This document shows positions 19,737 to 31,093 of a stretch of DNA of 64,000 bases, piece by piece; the stretch's first letter is position 1; every line of letters starts with the position of its first letter. Where the stretch lies: assembly GCF_003324165.1 (NCBI RefSeq), contig NW_025407823.1, forward strand, positions 868,001 through 932,000, written 5' to 3'. The DNA is from Naegleria lovaniensis (lineage: Eukaryota; Heterolobosea; Eutetramitea; Acrasida; Naegleriidae). The notes under the pieces are model-generated. The model saw only the letters and a program-made list of their open reading frames with translations, was not told the origin of the DNA and ran no database searches. A program made the translations under genes and the position numbers.

Positions 19737-20765
19737 TTATTCATTGAAAACAAGCAAACTTTCTGGTCTCTGTTCGAGATTGATCGCATTCACAACGTTT
19801 CCAGTATCCATATCAATGGTCACCAAATCGAAACGAGGTGGTGTAGTTCCCTGTTTGGACATGAAACCATACCATTTTCTATTCACAACATCAATACTTC
19901 CTCCAGAAAGTAAATCTCGATACTCTCCTTCGATATCAATGGTCTTTTTCACCTCCAATGTATTGCTGTCCAAATATATCATTGCACGTTTATACTTTTC
20001 ATTGTATCCCATTCCAACAATCATGCCAGTTTTTGAATCATAGGCCAATGTTTGAAGTTGTCTTGAATTGAGAACTCTATTCAGAAGCTTTCCTGTCAAA
20101 CGATCAAATGAAAATAAATAATCACCCGAGAATGGAACATGAAGTGAAACAATAAGAGTTTTAGACTCGAAAGCAGACAATGAACAACAATAAATGCCTA
20201 CTTGAGCATAAATATTGTTGTTCAACAGAGTGACATTCGACTGATTTCCTTGAAATGAAACTTTTAACAAGGAAAGAGCATATTCTAGAGAACTCAATGG
20301 AGAAACAATAAACACATCACCAGTATTGGGATCCACACTCATGGTTTGAGCATAACCAAAATTCGAAAACAGACCATCGAGAGTGACTTTTCGAATCATT
20401 TGACCACTTCTCAAACTAATTCCAATTAAATCCACGGCATGATTGGTTCGATTTAAAGCTAATACATAAAACAATTCATTTCGTGTATCAATACTTGCTA
20501 ATTGAGTACCAGTTTCAAATGGATAGGGTGACACTGGAGGACCTACTGGAGCAGGTAATGGATCCAATTTGAAGAGCTGTAAGACTTTTTGTTTGGAATA
20601 GAGTCCAAATAAATCGCCTTGTTTTGGAGATGGGGCTGTCTTGAAGAATTGTGTTTGTAAAGCGTGAACAGAGTATTTGTTGCACGATGATGTGATGAAA
20701 AAGATGAGACACAAGGAAAAAAGAGAAACGCAGCAAGTGATATCACGCGTGATATGCAAGGTCAT
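19737..20765 (-). CDS. secreted propeller-like hypothetical protein
   Basis: A 342-aa single exon. Residues ~8-30 form a hydrophobic signal or anchor (CVSLFSLCLIFFITSSC). The rest has repeated strand-turn units with NTGD, LTGK, KTGM and DTGN turns spaced ~45 residues apart, resembling beta-propeller blades of the type where each blade compares stored values to a reference. Several N-glycosylation sequons are present (NRT, NQS, NVT). I place it in the secretory pathway and as probable propeller, but name no function. Confidence 0.6.
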   Translation of the reverse strand: MTLHITRDITCCVSLFSLCLIFFITSSCNKYSVHALQTQFFKTAPSPKQGDLFGLYSKQKVLQLFKLDPLPAPVGPPVSPYPFETGTQLASIDTRNELFYVLALNRTNHAVDLIGISLRSGQMIRKVTLDGLFSNFGYAQTMSVDPNTGDVFIVSPLSSLEYALSLLKVSFQGNQSNVTLLNNNIYAQVGIYCCSLSAFESKTLIVSLHVPFSGDYLFSFDRLTGKLLNRVLNSRQLQTLAYDSKTGMIVGMGYNEKYKRAMIYLDSNTLEVKKTIDIEGEYRDLLSGGSIDVVNRKWYGFMSKQGTTPPRFDLVTIDMDTGNVVNAINLEQRPESLLVFNE

Positions 20766-21036
20766 CTTGTGTGTTGTGAACTATTTTTTTAAAGACACAG
20801 GATTCTTGAGCATTCAAAAAGGAAAGTTATGGTTGAACAACCAATCGATCGAAATCGTGTTCTTGTTTTGATCAGCTCCAAACGTTAATGTTCCTTCTTC
20901 CTTGAATGAATAAAATGTTTTATTGAACAACATAAATTAAGGGTTTGGAACTTTCTGGTTGTGACCTTGCATACTCTTGAGGGTGCATGCAAGAAAAGCG
21001 TTTTGGTAGTTGATCTACTACACTCTTGACGCACAA

Positions 21037-22885
21037 TTATTGGTCATGATAAAGATTCTCCTCGTCGTTGTAGTCTCGTTGGTCCTTCTTTCTGTTGAAA
21101 CGAGGGAAGATGGAGAAGATCTTGGCATAGACCTTTCTAATTGGGTCATGCTTGTCAGCAATCTTTTCACTTGTAAGTGAATAAATAATAATACCCAAAA
21201 TCAAAATGACCAAGGCAATAATATCGAATGGACTCAATGCTTCAAGATAAGCTTCACCAGCTAAGAATTTGATTAAAAATCCAAAGTTCGAAAGAGCCAA
21301 ACGAGCCACTGATGCAACTACCGCAAGAGTGGAACTGCCTCTCTTGAAAACAACCAATAATAAAATGTTATAGGTCATGTTAAAGCAAATGAATACCATG
21401 AATACGAGCCAGAAAAAGTCGCATTGATCAGAGAGCACCGAGTTAAATCCAAAGAAGCACTTAATACCACTCCACATGTATTCATAGAGATTGGCTGGGT
21501 CAACATATGGACTATCAGGAAGAGGGATGAAAACAGTAAAGACGGACATGAGACCAAAAATAAATTGATAAAGAGCAACCCAAGAGTTCAAATAGAAAAC
21601 GTCCAAGTTGGCCTCTTTCAAATACTTTTCCTTATAGACTGTGAAAAATTATTTTGGAATTGTGTATGTGAGAAGAAGGAACAAATATTAAGGAACATGT
21701 CAAGGAAGGATTGCACAAAAAATTTGTGAATGTCCATTAAATATGTGGCTGAGAATATCTACAACTTACCATTTGATGCAGCAGCAGGAATGTTGCTCAC
21801 AAACAAGAGCAAAATCCACAACCAAGCATTTGGATCGTCTCCTCCTGAGGTATTGGCAAACAATGGGAAAATGTCAATAGTAATACCAATCATGACGAGA
21901 ATAACTCCTCCAATGTGATAGACATTGTAACGGAAATGTAAAAAGACAAAACTGGCTACCATGTTAATGAAAACGACACTTTGACTCATCAAGACCTAAA
22001 TAATTGGGATGAGAAAATTTTCAAAAGCAGTGATACAATGTTCAACAGTTTTCGGTAATTCATAAAAATCATTTCATGTACGTACGTTGACAGGTCCACT
22101 CACAAGAGCAGAAGGAATGGTGGAAATTAAAACGTTTAAACTGTCCATAATACCCATGACAATGAATTTGTAAGATGGGAATGCACGCATTTCCTTAGTG
22201 ATGGTTCCTCTGAACATTTTGAACCACTACAATAATTGTTTGGCAAACAGTATTTGGGTCATGAGGAGGTGGTCATGTCATTCGAAAGTTATTTTGCAAC
22301 CATTAGAAAGAAATGAGGACCAATTGTGTGTACAGAATGCCATGTTTCGTGTACTGGAAGGCAATTATTGCAAGTAAACTTACAGTGACAGGCCATGAAA
22401 CAAAACAAAAACCTAAACTCAGAAAAACATCGGCCAACATGTATCTGTACATGTCCGTAACATTGGTTGAGGACATTGTGAATGATGATGAATGGTTATT
22501 CAAAGATGACAATAATTCATAGTGGGATATTTCACACACAAAGATATTTTTCATCACATCCGAAAATGAATAAAAATCATCATCATCATCTCGGGCTCGA
22601 ACAACATGAACACAAGAACAACACATACTCATAATTTCTCATCTTTTTCGTCATTCTCACATACAAGACAAAATCAACGCTTCTTGCCAACACCATGACC
22701 ACCGTAGCCACGTACAACAAGATAGATTCCTTCACTTTTGATTGCTTAGATTTAGTCTCTTCCTGAGTCATTTCCGTAAGATTGGCATCATCATTTTGAA
22801 ATTGAGTAGGGTCGTACGGTGAAGCCTCTGTACTGTAGTATGATTGAATGGCGTGTTGGGAAGTGAGGCGTTGTTGTTGGCTCAT
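21037..22885 (-). CDS. CRT-like transporter (drug/metabolite transporter superfamily)
   Basis: Five exons: 22885..22629, 22444..22384, 22226..22086, 21995..21770 and 21638..21037 (428 aa). Introns are 184, 157, 90 and 131 nt, with phases consistent throughout. CRT-like proteins export small peptides and cations from lysosome- or vacuole-type organelles. After a polar N-terminus come about ten hydrophobic helices. Family landmarks are MRNYEYML after helix 1, FPSYKFIVMGIMDSLN, VLMSQSVVFINMVAS, FRYNVYHIGG, and NIPAAASNGKVYKEKYLK followed by DVFYLNSWVALYQF. Each splice restores one of these landmarks. The C-terminus is basic then acidic. Substrate is unknown. Confidence 0.8.
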
Positions 22886-23184
22886 TTTTTAATTCATTTA
22901 ATTTTCAAAAAACTAAAAATCGTTGTGGAGTTGTGGAGTGAATCAACTCCGAAACTTGGAAAGAAAATGAAAGTTTGCATTTCCAAGAATTCATTCTTGT
23001 TCCGCCGAGGAAAAGGTGATAGATTTCTACTGACTGAAGGAAGCAACGTGTTCTTTTCCTCATTTCCGAAATTTGATAATGTTATTATTAGAGGCATTGA
23101 TGTTCGGGTGCAATTCCCAAATAAAAGTTCCAATAGCAATTGTTGATCAGAACAAACAAAAAAATAACACCATTGTTCAAAAAT

Positions 23185-24389
23185 ATGATCGACAATAAGA
23201 GTGATCAAGCCTTATCTTCATCGTCTCGTAAAGATGAATTCTTTCATCATCAGACTTCGGAGAGTATGGAGGAAAATATAGATGATGATTTAGAAATGAG
23301 AGAAATTATGGAACATTTGAATGAAGAAGATTCGGACGAGTTGGAGTTTAATGAAAATGCCGAGAAATACAACCATCATGACGAAAATTATGATCATCAG
23401 TGTGATGGAGAAGAAGAGGAGCAACCACAAAATGGTGAATTAAGATTTGTTTGTGACACTACCATTCCAGGTACGTCAAAACCACGAAGAATTAATTTTT
23501 AATAATATTGATTTTCAAAAACTAAATTGTGGATTATTTATGATGATGGTCCTTCTTCAACTTTGATTCATAACTGATTATAGGAGTGGCCAAACACTTG
23601 AGAATGCTTGGAGTCGACACTTTGCATGACAACAATTACAGCCAAAATTACATTCTCTATCTGGCAAGAACTCAGAAAAGAATGATTCTAACCTTCAGTT
23701 TGAAAATGCAGAAAAAAATTCATCAAATTAGAAACAATCTTGCAAAAAAGAGAGAACGACTCGAAGAATTGAAAAAGCGATTGCAAACATTAATTGACCA
23801 GGAAGAACAACAAGTTCAAAATGGAAATTCTGTCTCAATTGTTGTTGACAAGAATTGTCTCACCTATGACAAGTGGAAAGATACACGTGAAAAATTGCAG
23901 ACCCGAATTGAACAATATGAAATGGACTTAACAGATTCCCTGTTGAGTTATCATTATGATTATTACCTTTTACAAACCAAAGGAAGATATAATCAAATTT
24001 CAGAAGTGGTGAATCAATTCAAAATCAAATATATTCCTGAAAAGCTATTCACTCGTTGTGCATCATGCAGTGGAACACTCAGAAAAATTGAAAATAAGGA
24101 ATCTGTAAAACATTTATTGGAACAAAATACGTATGATGACAATGATCATTATTCCATGTGCAATCGGTGTCACCAATTGTTTTGGGGAATTCACATTGAA
24201 AATCCAACCCAAAGAGAAGCTGTAGAAAAAGCCATTGCTTTTTGTAAGGAGTATTCATATCACGACGAAGAGGATGGAGTGACATCATCGGCAAGTAACA
24301 ACAACGATGACAACAAGGTAATTGAAAAAGACAGCACAAGTACTGTCATGACATCTTCATCAGACCAAGCATCAACAACCACTGCATGA
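23185..24389 (+). CDS. Mut7-C RNase-domain protein
   Basis: Two exons, 23185..23470 and 23584..24389 (363 aa), with a 113-nt intron that splits the diagnostic motif; joining gives FVCDTTIPGVAKHLRMLGVDT, the start of a Mut7-C (PIN-like) domain with its first acidic residue. LARTQKRMILTF follows. A ~70-residue charged coiled-coil insert (starting KMQKKIHQIRNNL) separates this from the C-terminal zinc ribbon: FTRCASC and MCNRCHQLFWGIH. Mut7-C domains occur in exonuclease-like proteins. The acidic N-terminal ~85 residues and Ser/Thr-rich tail are low complexity. Nuclease activity is inferred from family only. Confidence 0.8.
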
Positions 24390-24484
24390 GTGATGAACCA
24401 TTAAACCCGCAAATTGACCTCACTTGAAATTCATCTTCAAGGAACTTGGAACTTGTGCAAACATTCGGAGTTTTCATTGAAAAA

Positions 24485-26083
24485 ATGTCTCCACAACAAG
24501 GACAACAATCCATTGTTTTTCTAAGCCAATCTCCTTCTTCAATGGGTAAGTCTATTGTACTATTGGAAAAGGTCACTTTGACAACAATGAACGATACCGT
24601 ACCCGAATCAGATATTGATGAACAATTCAGCAAATGGCATGTCACTCAATTACCTCCTTTGAGCCGTTTAGACATTTTGCATGTTGTATCTTCCTCTAAG
24701 AATTCGTTCATTTGGGCAAGCGATGACAAGGTGTTCACCATCGGAAAGTCAAAAGATACAATCTTTGATGACAACATTCATGAAGAACTCATCCTCAATT
24801 GCAGAGAATGGAATTGGAGAGAAGCTGCCAAGCGTTTTCTCACCTTCCATCCCGAAATGAAGGACCTTGTTGGAGATTATCGAATGTTGGCGATCAAAAA
24901 CATTTATGCTTCTTGCTATGCAGTTTTTGTTGATTTGGGAGACTCTGTCTTTTTGGCAAGTAATGAACATGATAGTACCATGTGGAAATTTGAAAAGAAC
25001 GTCAAACTTTTTGTGACCTCTTCTTCGAGTAATCACGTGTTGGTGGTGTTTGGTAGGTTTTTTAATGTCTTTGCATGAATTTCCATTTCAACTCAAAATG
25101 TTCTTGCAGAGGACAATGAATTGATGAATATTGATAGTTTATTCTTTCAAATGCCATCTGCTCAGAGTAGTGAAATCGATGGTCCAATTGTATTAGCTGC
25201 TACATCTGGAAAATCTGACATTATATTCACAGAATCGAACAAGATGTTCGTTCGGGGTGACAACAAATTCAACGTCCAAAATGGAGTCAAATGCATCACT
25301 TCGTTTTGCTATGTGGAAACGCCTTTTGAAACTCTTTCAAAAGTGAAGGACGTGAAGTGTGGCATGTTTCACACAGCTGTCCTGTTAGAAAATCATGAAA
25401 TTTATCTATGTGGAGACAATCGATCGGGACAAGTCACAGGACTTGTCAACAACAATATTGGAAATTCGAATGTTACCTCAAACTCTCTATTATTCACCAA
25501 ATTGAATTTAAAGGATCATTGTCAAAACCAATCGATCCTCCCCGAGAGTCTCTATTGTTCTGCCAATTCCACTGGATTTCTTTCCAAATATTCATCTTCA
25601 CTGTATGTGTTTGGAGAGGTGGTCAAACATCTCAATAAGAGCATGCCACTCGATTACAATTCATCAGCATTGGAATTCATTTTAGAATATACAGGACCTT
25701 CTCAATCGAATACGAATACTCATACGAATACTTTTACCACTCCATCCGTAAGGAACAATATTAACAACAAGCAAAATGATTGCCAATGGACCGATTTAGT
25801 ACGTGTAGAACCTTTTGAAATGTTTCATCCTTCTACTGGTGAGTATCATATCACGGGAAGGAAAATTCCACTTGAACCTTTCGAATTCAATTCCGTGAGT
25901 TTTGGTTATGGACATTTCATGTGTTATCGAAAGAGAGAATTTAAGGCAAGTTTACAATATTTCAAGAAACGTCTCCAAACACTTGCGTTGATTCATTCTC
26001 AACATCGAGATGACCACAACAACTCTACAAGTTGTATGTTTCAGGATGTTGAAATAATTTCAAATGACTGCCAACAATTGTGA
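24485..26083 (+). CDS. RCC1-repeat-like protein
   Basis: Two exons, 24485..25052 and 25110..26083 (513 aa), with a 57-nt intron (gtaggt...tgcag) at phase 1. ATG 24485 is the first in the frame. The sequence has weak RCC1-type units: SSKNSFIWASDDKVFTIGKS, DVKCGMFHTAVLLENHEIYLCGDNRSGQ and YSSSLYVFGEVV. RCC1 propellers act as GEFs or chromatin/membrane adaptors. Only the unit at about residue 280 is strong, so the fold may be partial. A second RCC1-type gene lies at 29254, beyond the cyclase-like gene. Confidence 0.6.
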
Positions 26084-26624
26084 ATTGAAAGCCATTGACC
26101 GGAGACAATCTTTTATTGACACACATGGTTGGAAGAAACATTCATACCTATTATCATCCATCTCTCTTTTCATTAAAACTACAATGATGCCATGAACTCT
26201 GGTTTGAGATATATCAATAGCGGGACGAAATATTCTTGTCTCCAGACAACTTCCCGTCAACTGGTCGAGTTGTGTGTTCAGCAACCTCATTGCCCATCAA
26301 CTTGAGTGTCAGAAACCTCACTTCAGAGACAAAGCGAGAGAGAGATGGTATGCCTGAAATCTCCTTCAAATTTACGATTTTACTACTTCCATACTGCATT
26401 TCATCTCTACGTAGAGATGGCCAATAGTGAAAACTCCTGAATGCGTTCCCGTCCGAGAACATACTCGTGAATAGAATCAACATCTCTAAAAAAACACCCG
26501 GTTTCTGTTCAAGAGTGAGTTGCAAAAGAATCCTTACTGTTCATTGTTGTTGATCTCGACATTGACCTCCTACTATTACTACAGTTGTTGTTGTTGAATT
26601 ACACCACTCTACACTTTCAACAAC
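26084..26624 (-). other. 541-bp gap with unresolved minus-strand coding-like frames
   Basis: Between the RCC1-like and cyclase-like genes. On the minus strand one frame stays open from 26525 to 26214 (103 codons, with MLILFTSMFSDGN near its start), and another from 26290 to 26060. A third short frame near 26400-26475 reads DVDSIHEYVLGRERIQ right after a possible splice acceptor (ttttag). No GT-AG combination I tried joins them into one protein, and none resembles a known family. This may be a broken gene, a multi-exon gene I failed to splice, or chance. It also holds the promoter of the gene at 26625. Confidence 0.25.
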
Positions 26625-29135
26625 ATGGGAAAACAAAAAGTTCATCCCCAAGATCATGACGAAGATGATCATCATCATCAACATGATCAACCCTTAGAAT
26701 CTGTCTTGTCCTCGTCCTCACTCTTACCCTCCTCTCAGAACAAATCGAAAAAAGATCGTCCTCTGGTATTGAGCACCCTTCTCTCAGTTCGTCTCTTCTT
26801 GATTGTCGTTATTACTCTTCTCGTGGTGTTTACAGCTCTTTCTATTTGGCTCGCTGCTTATTTAGTGAATGAACAAACAGCACTCGAATCTTTGAATGTT
26901 CTCATTTCCAACATGAACCAAAAAGTTGAGTATTTCATTAATGGTGAATTGAAACCCATGATGTCTCTTGCGAAAGAATTGGCTGATGATTACAATTACA
27001 ATTACATTGATGCCAATGATAACATTACCAATTACATGTTTGCCAAAATCAATACTTATAATTTGAGTATCATTACATTGTGTTTTGCAGAGCAAGGAAA
27101 TGATCACTTGTATGGATATGGACGTGAGACTGATAATTCCTTGTATTATGTGAGAAAACGACAACAAGATTCCTTCTTATTGAAATTTCCAGTCGATAAC
27201 GTCACAGGTGTCATTAATCCAACGTTCAACTTAAAAGTTCCCTATGCTGTTGGAAAAACCCTCTTTTATAGGGAATCAAAGGCCTATCTAAATCTATATC
27301 CCAATGGTTTCTTTGGAAGTGTTTCAAAATTACCAGCAGGTGGTCCTCAAACTTTCTATTTCAGTAGTTATGTCTATAATCGAACAAGTACCATGTCAAA
27401 TTCAAACAAAACCTTTGCAGGAGTGGCAAAGATCAATCTCACGTTGGCAGCCATTGCTCAGTTTTTACAAACTCTCAAAGTATTGGAAAAGGGTTACATT
27501 ATTCTCTCAGAATATGCCTCGGACTATATTCTTGGATCTTCCTTAAACATTCCAGAATTGGAATTTGTTCGAGTTGTGGCTACCAATGTCACCACCCGAA
27601 ATGCAGGTGCAGTTTTTAAAAAGTTATTACAGGCATCGAATGCCACCACTCCAATTATTACAACCATTGAAGAACAAGGTCAACGCTACATTGTATCAAG
27701 TTCTCCCTATATTTTGAGTAATTTACAATGGAGAATGACTCTCGTTTTTGATGAAGCTGAAATTAAGAAGGGTATTATTACAAGTAGTTATGTGATCTTG
27801 GGAGTTTCATTGGGAGTTGGTTTGTGTGGAGTGGTAATGAGTATTGTATTGGGATGGATCATTACCAATCCATTTGTGAAATTGCAACAAGATTTTAAAA
27901 AGATTGAAGTCTTGGATTTGATGAATATCAAACCTCGAAGTTCCGTCTTTACAGAATCGAGAAGAATTTATTTGAGTTTGACTGAAACTGTTCAATGGTT
28001 GTCAGAATTTAGAGCTTTCTTACCTGATTATGTTCTCAATCAATTACAAGCAAGTTCTTCAGAGCAATTTTCAGAAGAAGAACCTACCAAAGAGGTTCCA
28101 ACAAATGCTAGAACTGAAAAGGTCACCTCTCCTCAAGAAAGTATGTACTCTAAAAAAGAAGTTCCCTCAGAAAGGGAATCGAGTTTGAAAGGGGCTGAAT
28201 CGAACTTGAGTTTTAAACGACCTCATGACAACAAACCTCAAGTCGATGTCAATCTTTTCAAATTGGGTTTGTCATTGAAACCATGTTGTGTGGTTCACAT
28301 TCTTGTGAATTTTGGTGCCATGGCAGAGGGTAGAATCTCATCGGAGGACGTTGAAATCTTTCAAGGAATGATTTCAAAATTGATTTCTGGAATTTCGACT
28401 ACCTGCAAAACCGTGAGAGGAGATTTACAAATCAAATTCTACAATGAATATCAAGTAGTATTTTCCGATAAGAATTGTACAGTGACTGCCTTAGAAACTT
28501 GCTTGAAATTATTGACACAATTATCCAGTCTCAATGATCAACTTGCTAAAACTCAACAAAGTTCCATTAGTGTCCATATAGGTCTTGCCAGTGGAGATGC
28601 CTTACAAGGAAATGTTGGTACCACTCAAATGAGACATTTCGTCACGGTTGGAAATGTCGTGAATCGAGCTAAAACCATGTCGCTAATAGGTCAAGAAAGA
28701 GGTTGTTCCGTAGTGATTGATAATGTTTCATTCCGTGCCAATAAGGATTCTTATGTGTGTAGACCTATTGATCGATATTGTGAAAACACAACCTCCAATC
28801 AACAAGACTCTTCTAGTATTTCAACGGTTTATGAGCTCATTAAGAAGAATGTCATTCATGGAGATGAATGGTTCTATGAACTCGAACAACAAAAAGAAAA
28901 TTCCAAATTTGAAAAATATGGTGAAATGTTTACAAGACTCTTTGAAAAGAACCATGCGAATGGATCATTACAATTTTCAGAGGTGACCGAAGTGAGGGAC
29001 TATTTGGCAGAAAATAATCATGATCGAGTGACAAGAAATCTCTTGCAGTTGGTAGAACAAGCATGTTATCAAAATAATGCGAGTGTATTGAGCTCGTATT
29101 ATTGCAATGTAGGAAATGGTATTGTCAAGCAATAA
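26625..29135 (+). CDS. dCACHE-type membrane receptor with degenerate class III nucleotidyl cyclase domain
   Basis: A single 836-aa exon. A His/Asp-rich cytosolic head precedes TM1 (57-81), then an extracellular sensor of ~300 residues with N-glycosylation sequons (dCACHE-like by topology), TM2 (~388-412), a Ser/Glu-rich linker and a class III cyclase-type domain (~540-720). The strongest match is VHIGLASGDALQGNVG...VGNVVNRAKTM. The first metal-binding Asp is replaced by Asn (VNFG, 562), the second by Glu (YNEYQ, 608), and the transition-state Arg by Lys. I infer a receptor whose cyclase domain is regulatory or a dimer partner rather than active. Extracellular domain identity is tentative. Confidence 0.72.
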   Translation: MGKQKVHPQDHDEDDHHHQHDQPLESVLSSSSLLPSSQNKSKKDRPLVLSTLLSVRLFLIVVITLLVVFTALSIWLAAYLVNEQTALESLNVLISNMNQKVEYFINGELKPMMSLAKELADDYNYNYIDANDNITNYMFAKINTYNLSIITLCFAEQGNDHLYGYGRETDNSLYYVRKRQQDSFLLKFPVDNVTGVINPTFNLKVPYAVGKTLFYRESKAYLNLYPNGFFGSVSKLPAGGPQTFYFSSYVYNRTSTMSNSNKTFAGVAKINLTLAAIAQFLQTLKVLEKGYIILSEYASDYILGSSLNIPELEFVRVVATNVTTRNAGAVFKKLLQASNATTPIITTIEEQGQRYIVSSSPYILSNLQWRMTLVFDEAEIKKGIITSSYVILGVSLGVGLCGVVMSIVLGWIITNPFVKLQQDFKKIEVLDLMNIKPRSSVFTESRRIYLSLTETVQWLSEFRAFLPDYVLNQLQASSSEQFSEEEPTKEVPTNARTEKVTSPQESMYSKKEVPSERESSLKGAESNLSFKRPHDNKPQVDVNLFKLGLSLKPCCVVHILVNFGAMAEGRISSEDVEIFQGMISKLISGISTTCKTVRGDLQIKFYNEYQVVFSDKNCTVTALETCLKLLTQLSSLNDQLAKTQQSSISVHIGLASGDALQGNVGTTQMRHFVTVGNVVNRAKTMSLIGQERGCSVVIDNVSFRANKDSYVCRPIDRYCENTTSNQQDSSSISTVYELIKKNVIHGDEWFYELEQQKENSKFEKYGEMFTRLFEKNHANGSLQFSEVTEVRDYLAENNHDRVTRNLLQLVEQACYQNNASVLSSYYCNVGNGIVKQ

Positions 29136-29253
29136 TTCAAGTTTTAGAATTTTTCCTCAATAAAAGATGTTTCAAGCAATCTTTATGAGTGTTAACTTGT
29201 ACTTTCATGGTTTTCCAAAAAAAGGATAATTTAATTTAAATAAACAAAAAAAA

Positions 29254-29759
29254 ATGGGCAACTCGATTAATTACAAACACTCTCAGAACAACATGTCGGA
29301 AGAGGAGTTGAGAAATTTTTATCAATTGAATACCAGATTAGATGTAAATCGTTCCTTGTTTTCAATGGGACACAATTCTAAAGGACAACTCGCTTTGGGA
29401 GAAGTGTCCAAGTGTAGAAATATTGCTCGTCCTTTTCCAGTGATCAACCCAAACGGATCGGACAATACATATGGTCAGTAAGTATTTAAATTACGTGTGC
29501 ATTCAGACTGGTTTCTTGATCTTGGTTGAAATTTTTTACAAGATTGGGAACTGACGAAGCGTACACTGAAATAGTGGAATTGAAATTGGAACAGTACGGA
29601 TTAATGACATGCTCTAAATCAATCATTACTTGCGTAGATGCTGGTGACTATTTCACATTTTTTGGAGTTTCAAATGCACTCCATGGTCATCAGCTGTACA
29701 CCATTCTTAAGAGAGAGGATCATCCATTATGTGATGTGGTCATTGGATTTAATAATTAA
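29254..29759 (+). CDS. short RCC1-type protein
   Basis: Two exons, 29254..29477 and 29543..29759 (146 aa), with a 65-nt intron (gtaagt...acaag). The join restores NTYGQLGTD, a classic RCC1 blade motif, and supports the splice. SLFSMGHNSKGQLALG at ~35-50 is a second blade element. The length permits only about two blades, far short of a seven-blade propeller, so it may pair with another protein or be a decayed copy. The N-terminus MGNS has a glycine at position 2, but position 6 is Asn, weak for myristoylation. Confidence 0.65.
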
Positions 29760-29943
29760 AGAATGAAAAACCTAAACTTAAGGTTGAAAATTATGTGTAA
29801 AAAGTTTTGTATCTTTGAATGTTGGTATCAATATATATTCAATATTACATAATTTTCATTTCGGATCAAATCATAATATTCACACAATTCATAATGAATA
29901 TTAATTAAATGATAGACATTGAACATTTAGATCTTCCATCTCA

Positions 29944-31023
29944 TTATTTGTTCAAATAACTTTCAACCAATTTCAAACTCGTATTCCACAATTCGTCTTG
30001 TAATTGAATAGAATCTGCAGCTGGATTACAAGGTTTTTCTTTACAATCTGCATAATATGCTCCTCCACGTAATTTCTGTTGATCTTCCAAAGCACAATAC
30101 AATGTGGTCTGTGCTCCATATACGGGCGTTTTTCCAAACAAGGTTCCCAACACCAATAACATGACATTCATCAACGTGCTGTAACGTCCAATATGAGAAG
30201 CAATGAGTCCAGGATGTAAACAAACTGCCACACATCTGTCTTGTTGAAGATCGTTGACACCATTCTTCAGCTCAGCAGCATCTTCTTTCAACAATCGATC
30301 CAACTTTTTTGTGAACAAGACATTGGCAAATTTCGATCTTCTATATAACACGTGTGGATGAGTGTTAGACCCTGTATTATTCAATACGTCTTCAACCTTG
30401 AACGAAGATGGCTTGTAACTTTCATGAGCCCGCGACGCAACCACGACGACTCTTCCCTTCGACTCTTTCAATTTATCCAACAACAATAAAGTCAATAAAA
30501 AGTGTCCCAAATGATTCACAGCAAATTGTTGTTCCACATGTTGTTTCGAGAGAGCATGAGGAACATTGGAAATTCCAGCGTTATTAATGAGCATGTCACA
30601 TTTCGAAAATTTGTGATGAAATTCGTGAGCAAAATCTGAAACACTCTGTAAATCATTTAAATCCATTTTCATGACACAAATCTCTCCTTCACGATTCTTT
30701 TCATCGCTTTCACGATTCTTGACATTGGAAATAATTTGTTGTTTCGTTTCTTCTCCCTTCTTCACATCTCGAACCGCCAACACCACCGTTCCATTCTTTT
30801 CATAGAGACATCGTGCAGTTTCATAGCCAATTCCGCCAGGAGCCACACCTGTGATGACAATGACACGTTTTTGGAGATTGGTTCGATCCATGAGAGAACG
30901 ATCGACCATGGGACCATTGCAATACGATCGGAAAGAAGGATAGGCGAGTGCTGAAGCAGTGCTGACACCAACGAGTAACAAACATGAAACGACTTTGGGA
31001 GAAGAGATGATCTTTTGAAACAT
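29944..31023 (-). CDS. short-chain dehydrogenase/reductase (retinol dehydrogenase-like)
   Basis: 359 aa from ATG 31023 (MFQKIISSPK). Upstream codons in the frame overlap the neighbouring gene's stop and are not used. An N-terminal hydrophobic segment (~8-27) suggests a membrane anchor. NAD(P)-binding TGVAPGGIG is one residue longer than the usual TGxxxGxG; NNAG, the Ser in VVVASRAH, catalytic YRRSK and a following HPG are all in place. Such enzymes reduce or oxidise small carbonyl or retinoid/steroid substrates at membranes. Substrate and direction are unknown. Confidence 0.85.
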   Translation of the reverse strand: MFQKIISSPKVVSCLLLVGVSTASALAYPSFRSYCNGPMVDRSLMDRTNLQKRVIVITGVAPGGIGYETARCLYEKNGTVVLAVRDVKKGEETKQQIISNVKNRESDEKNREGEICVMKMDLNDLQSVSDFAHEFHHKFSKCDMLINNAGISNVPHALSKQHVEQQFAVNHLGHFLLTLLLLDKLKESKGRVVVVASRAHESYKPSSFKVEDVLNNTGSNTHPHVLYRRSKFANVLFTKKLDRLLKEDAAELKNGVNDLQQDRCVAVCLHPGLIASHIGRYSTLMNVMLLVLGTLFGKTPVYGAQTTLYCALEDQQKLRGGAYYADCKEKPCNPAADSIQLQDELWNTSLKLVESYLNK

Positions 31024-31093
31024 TTTTTTTTTGTAATTTTTCACACACAGATTGGAAGAACAGTGAACACACAATATTCCACTAATCAAAACC

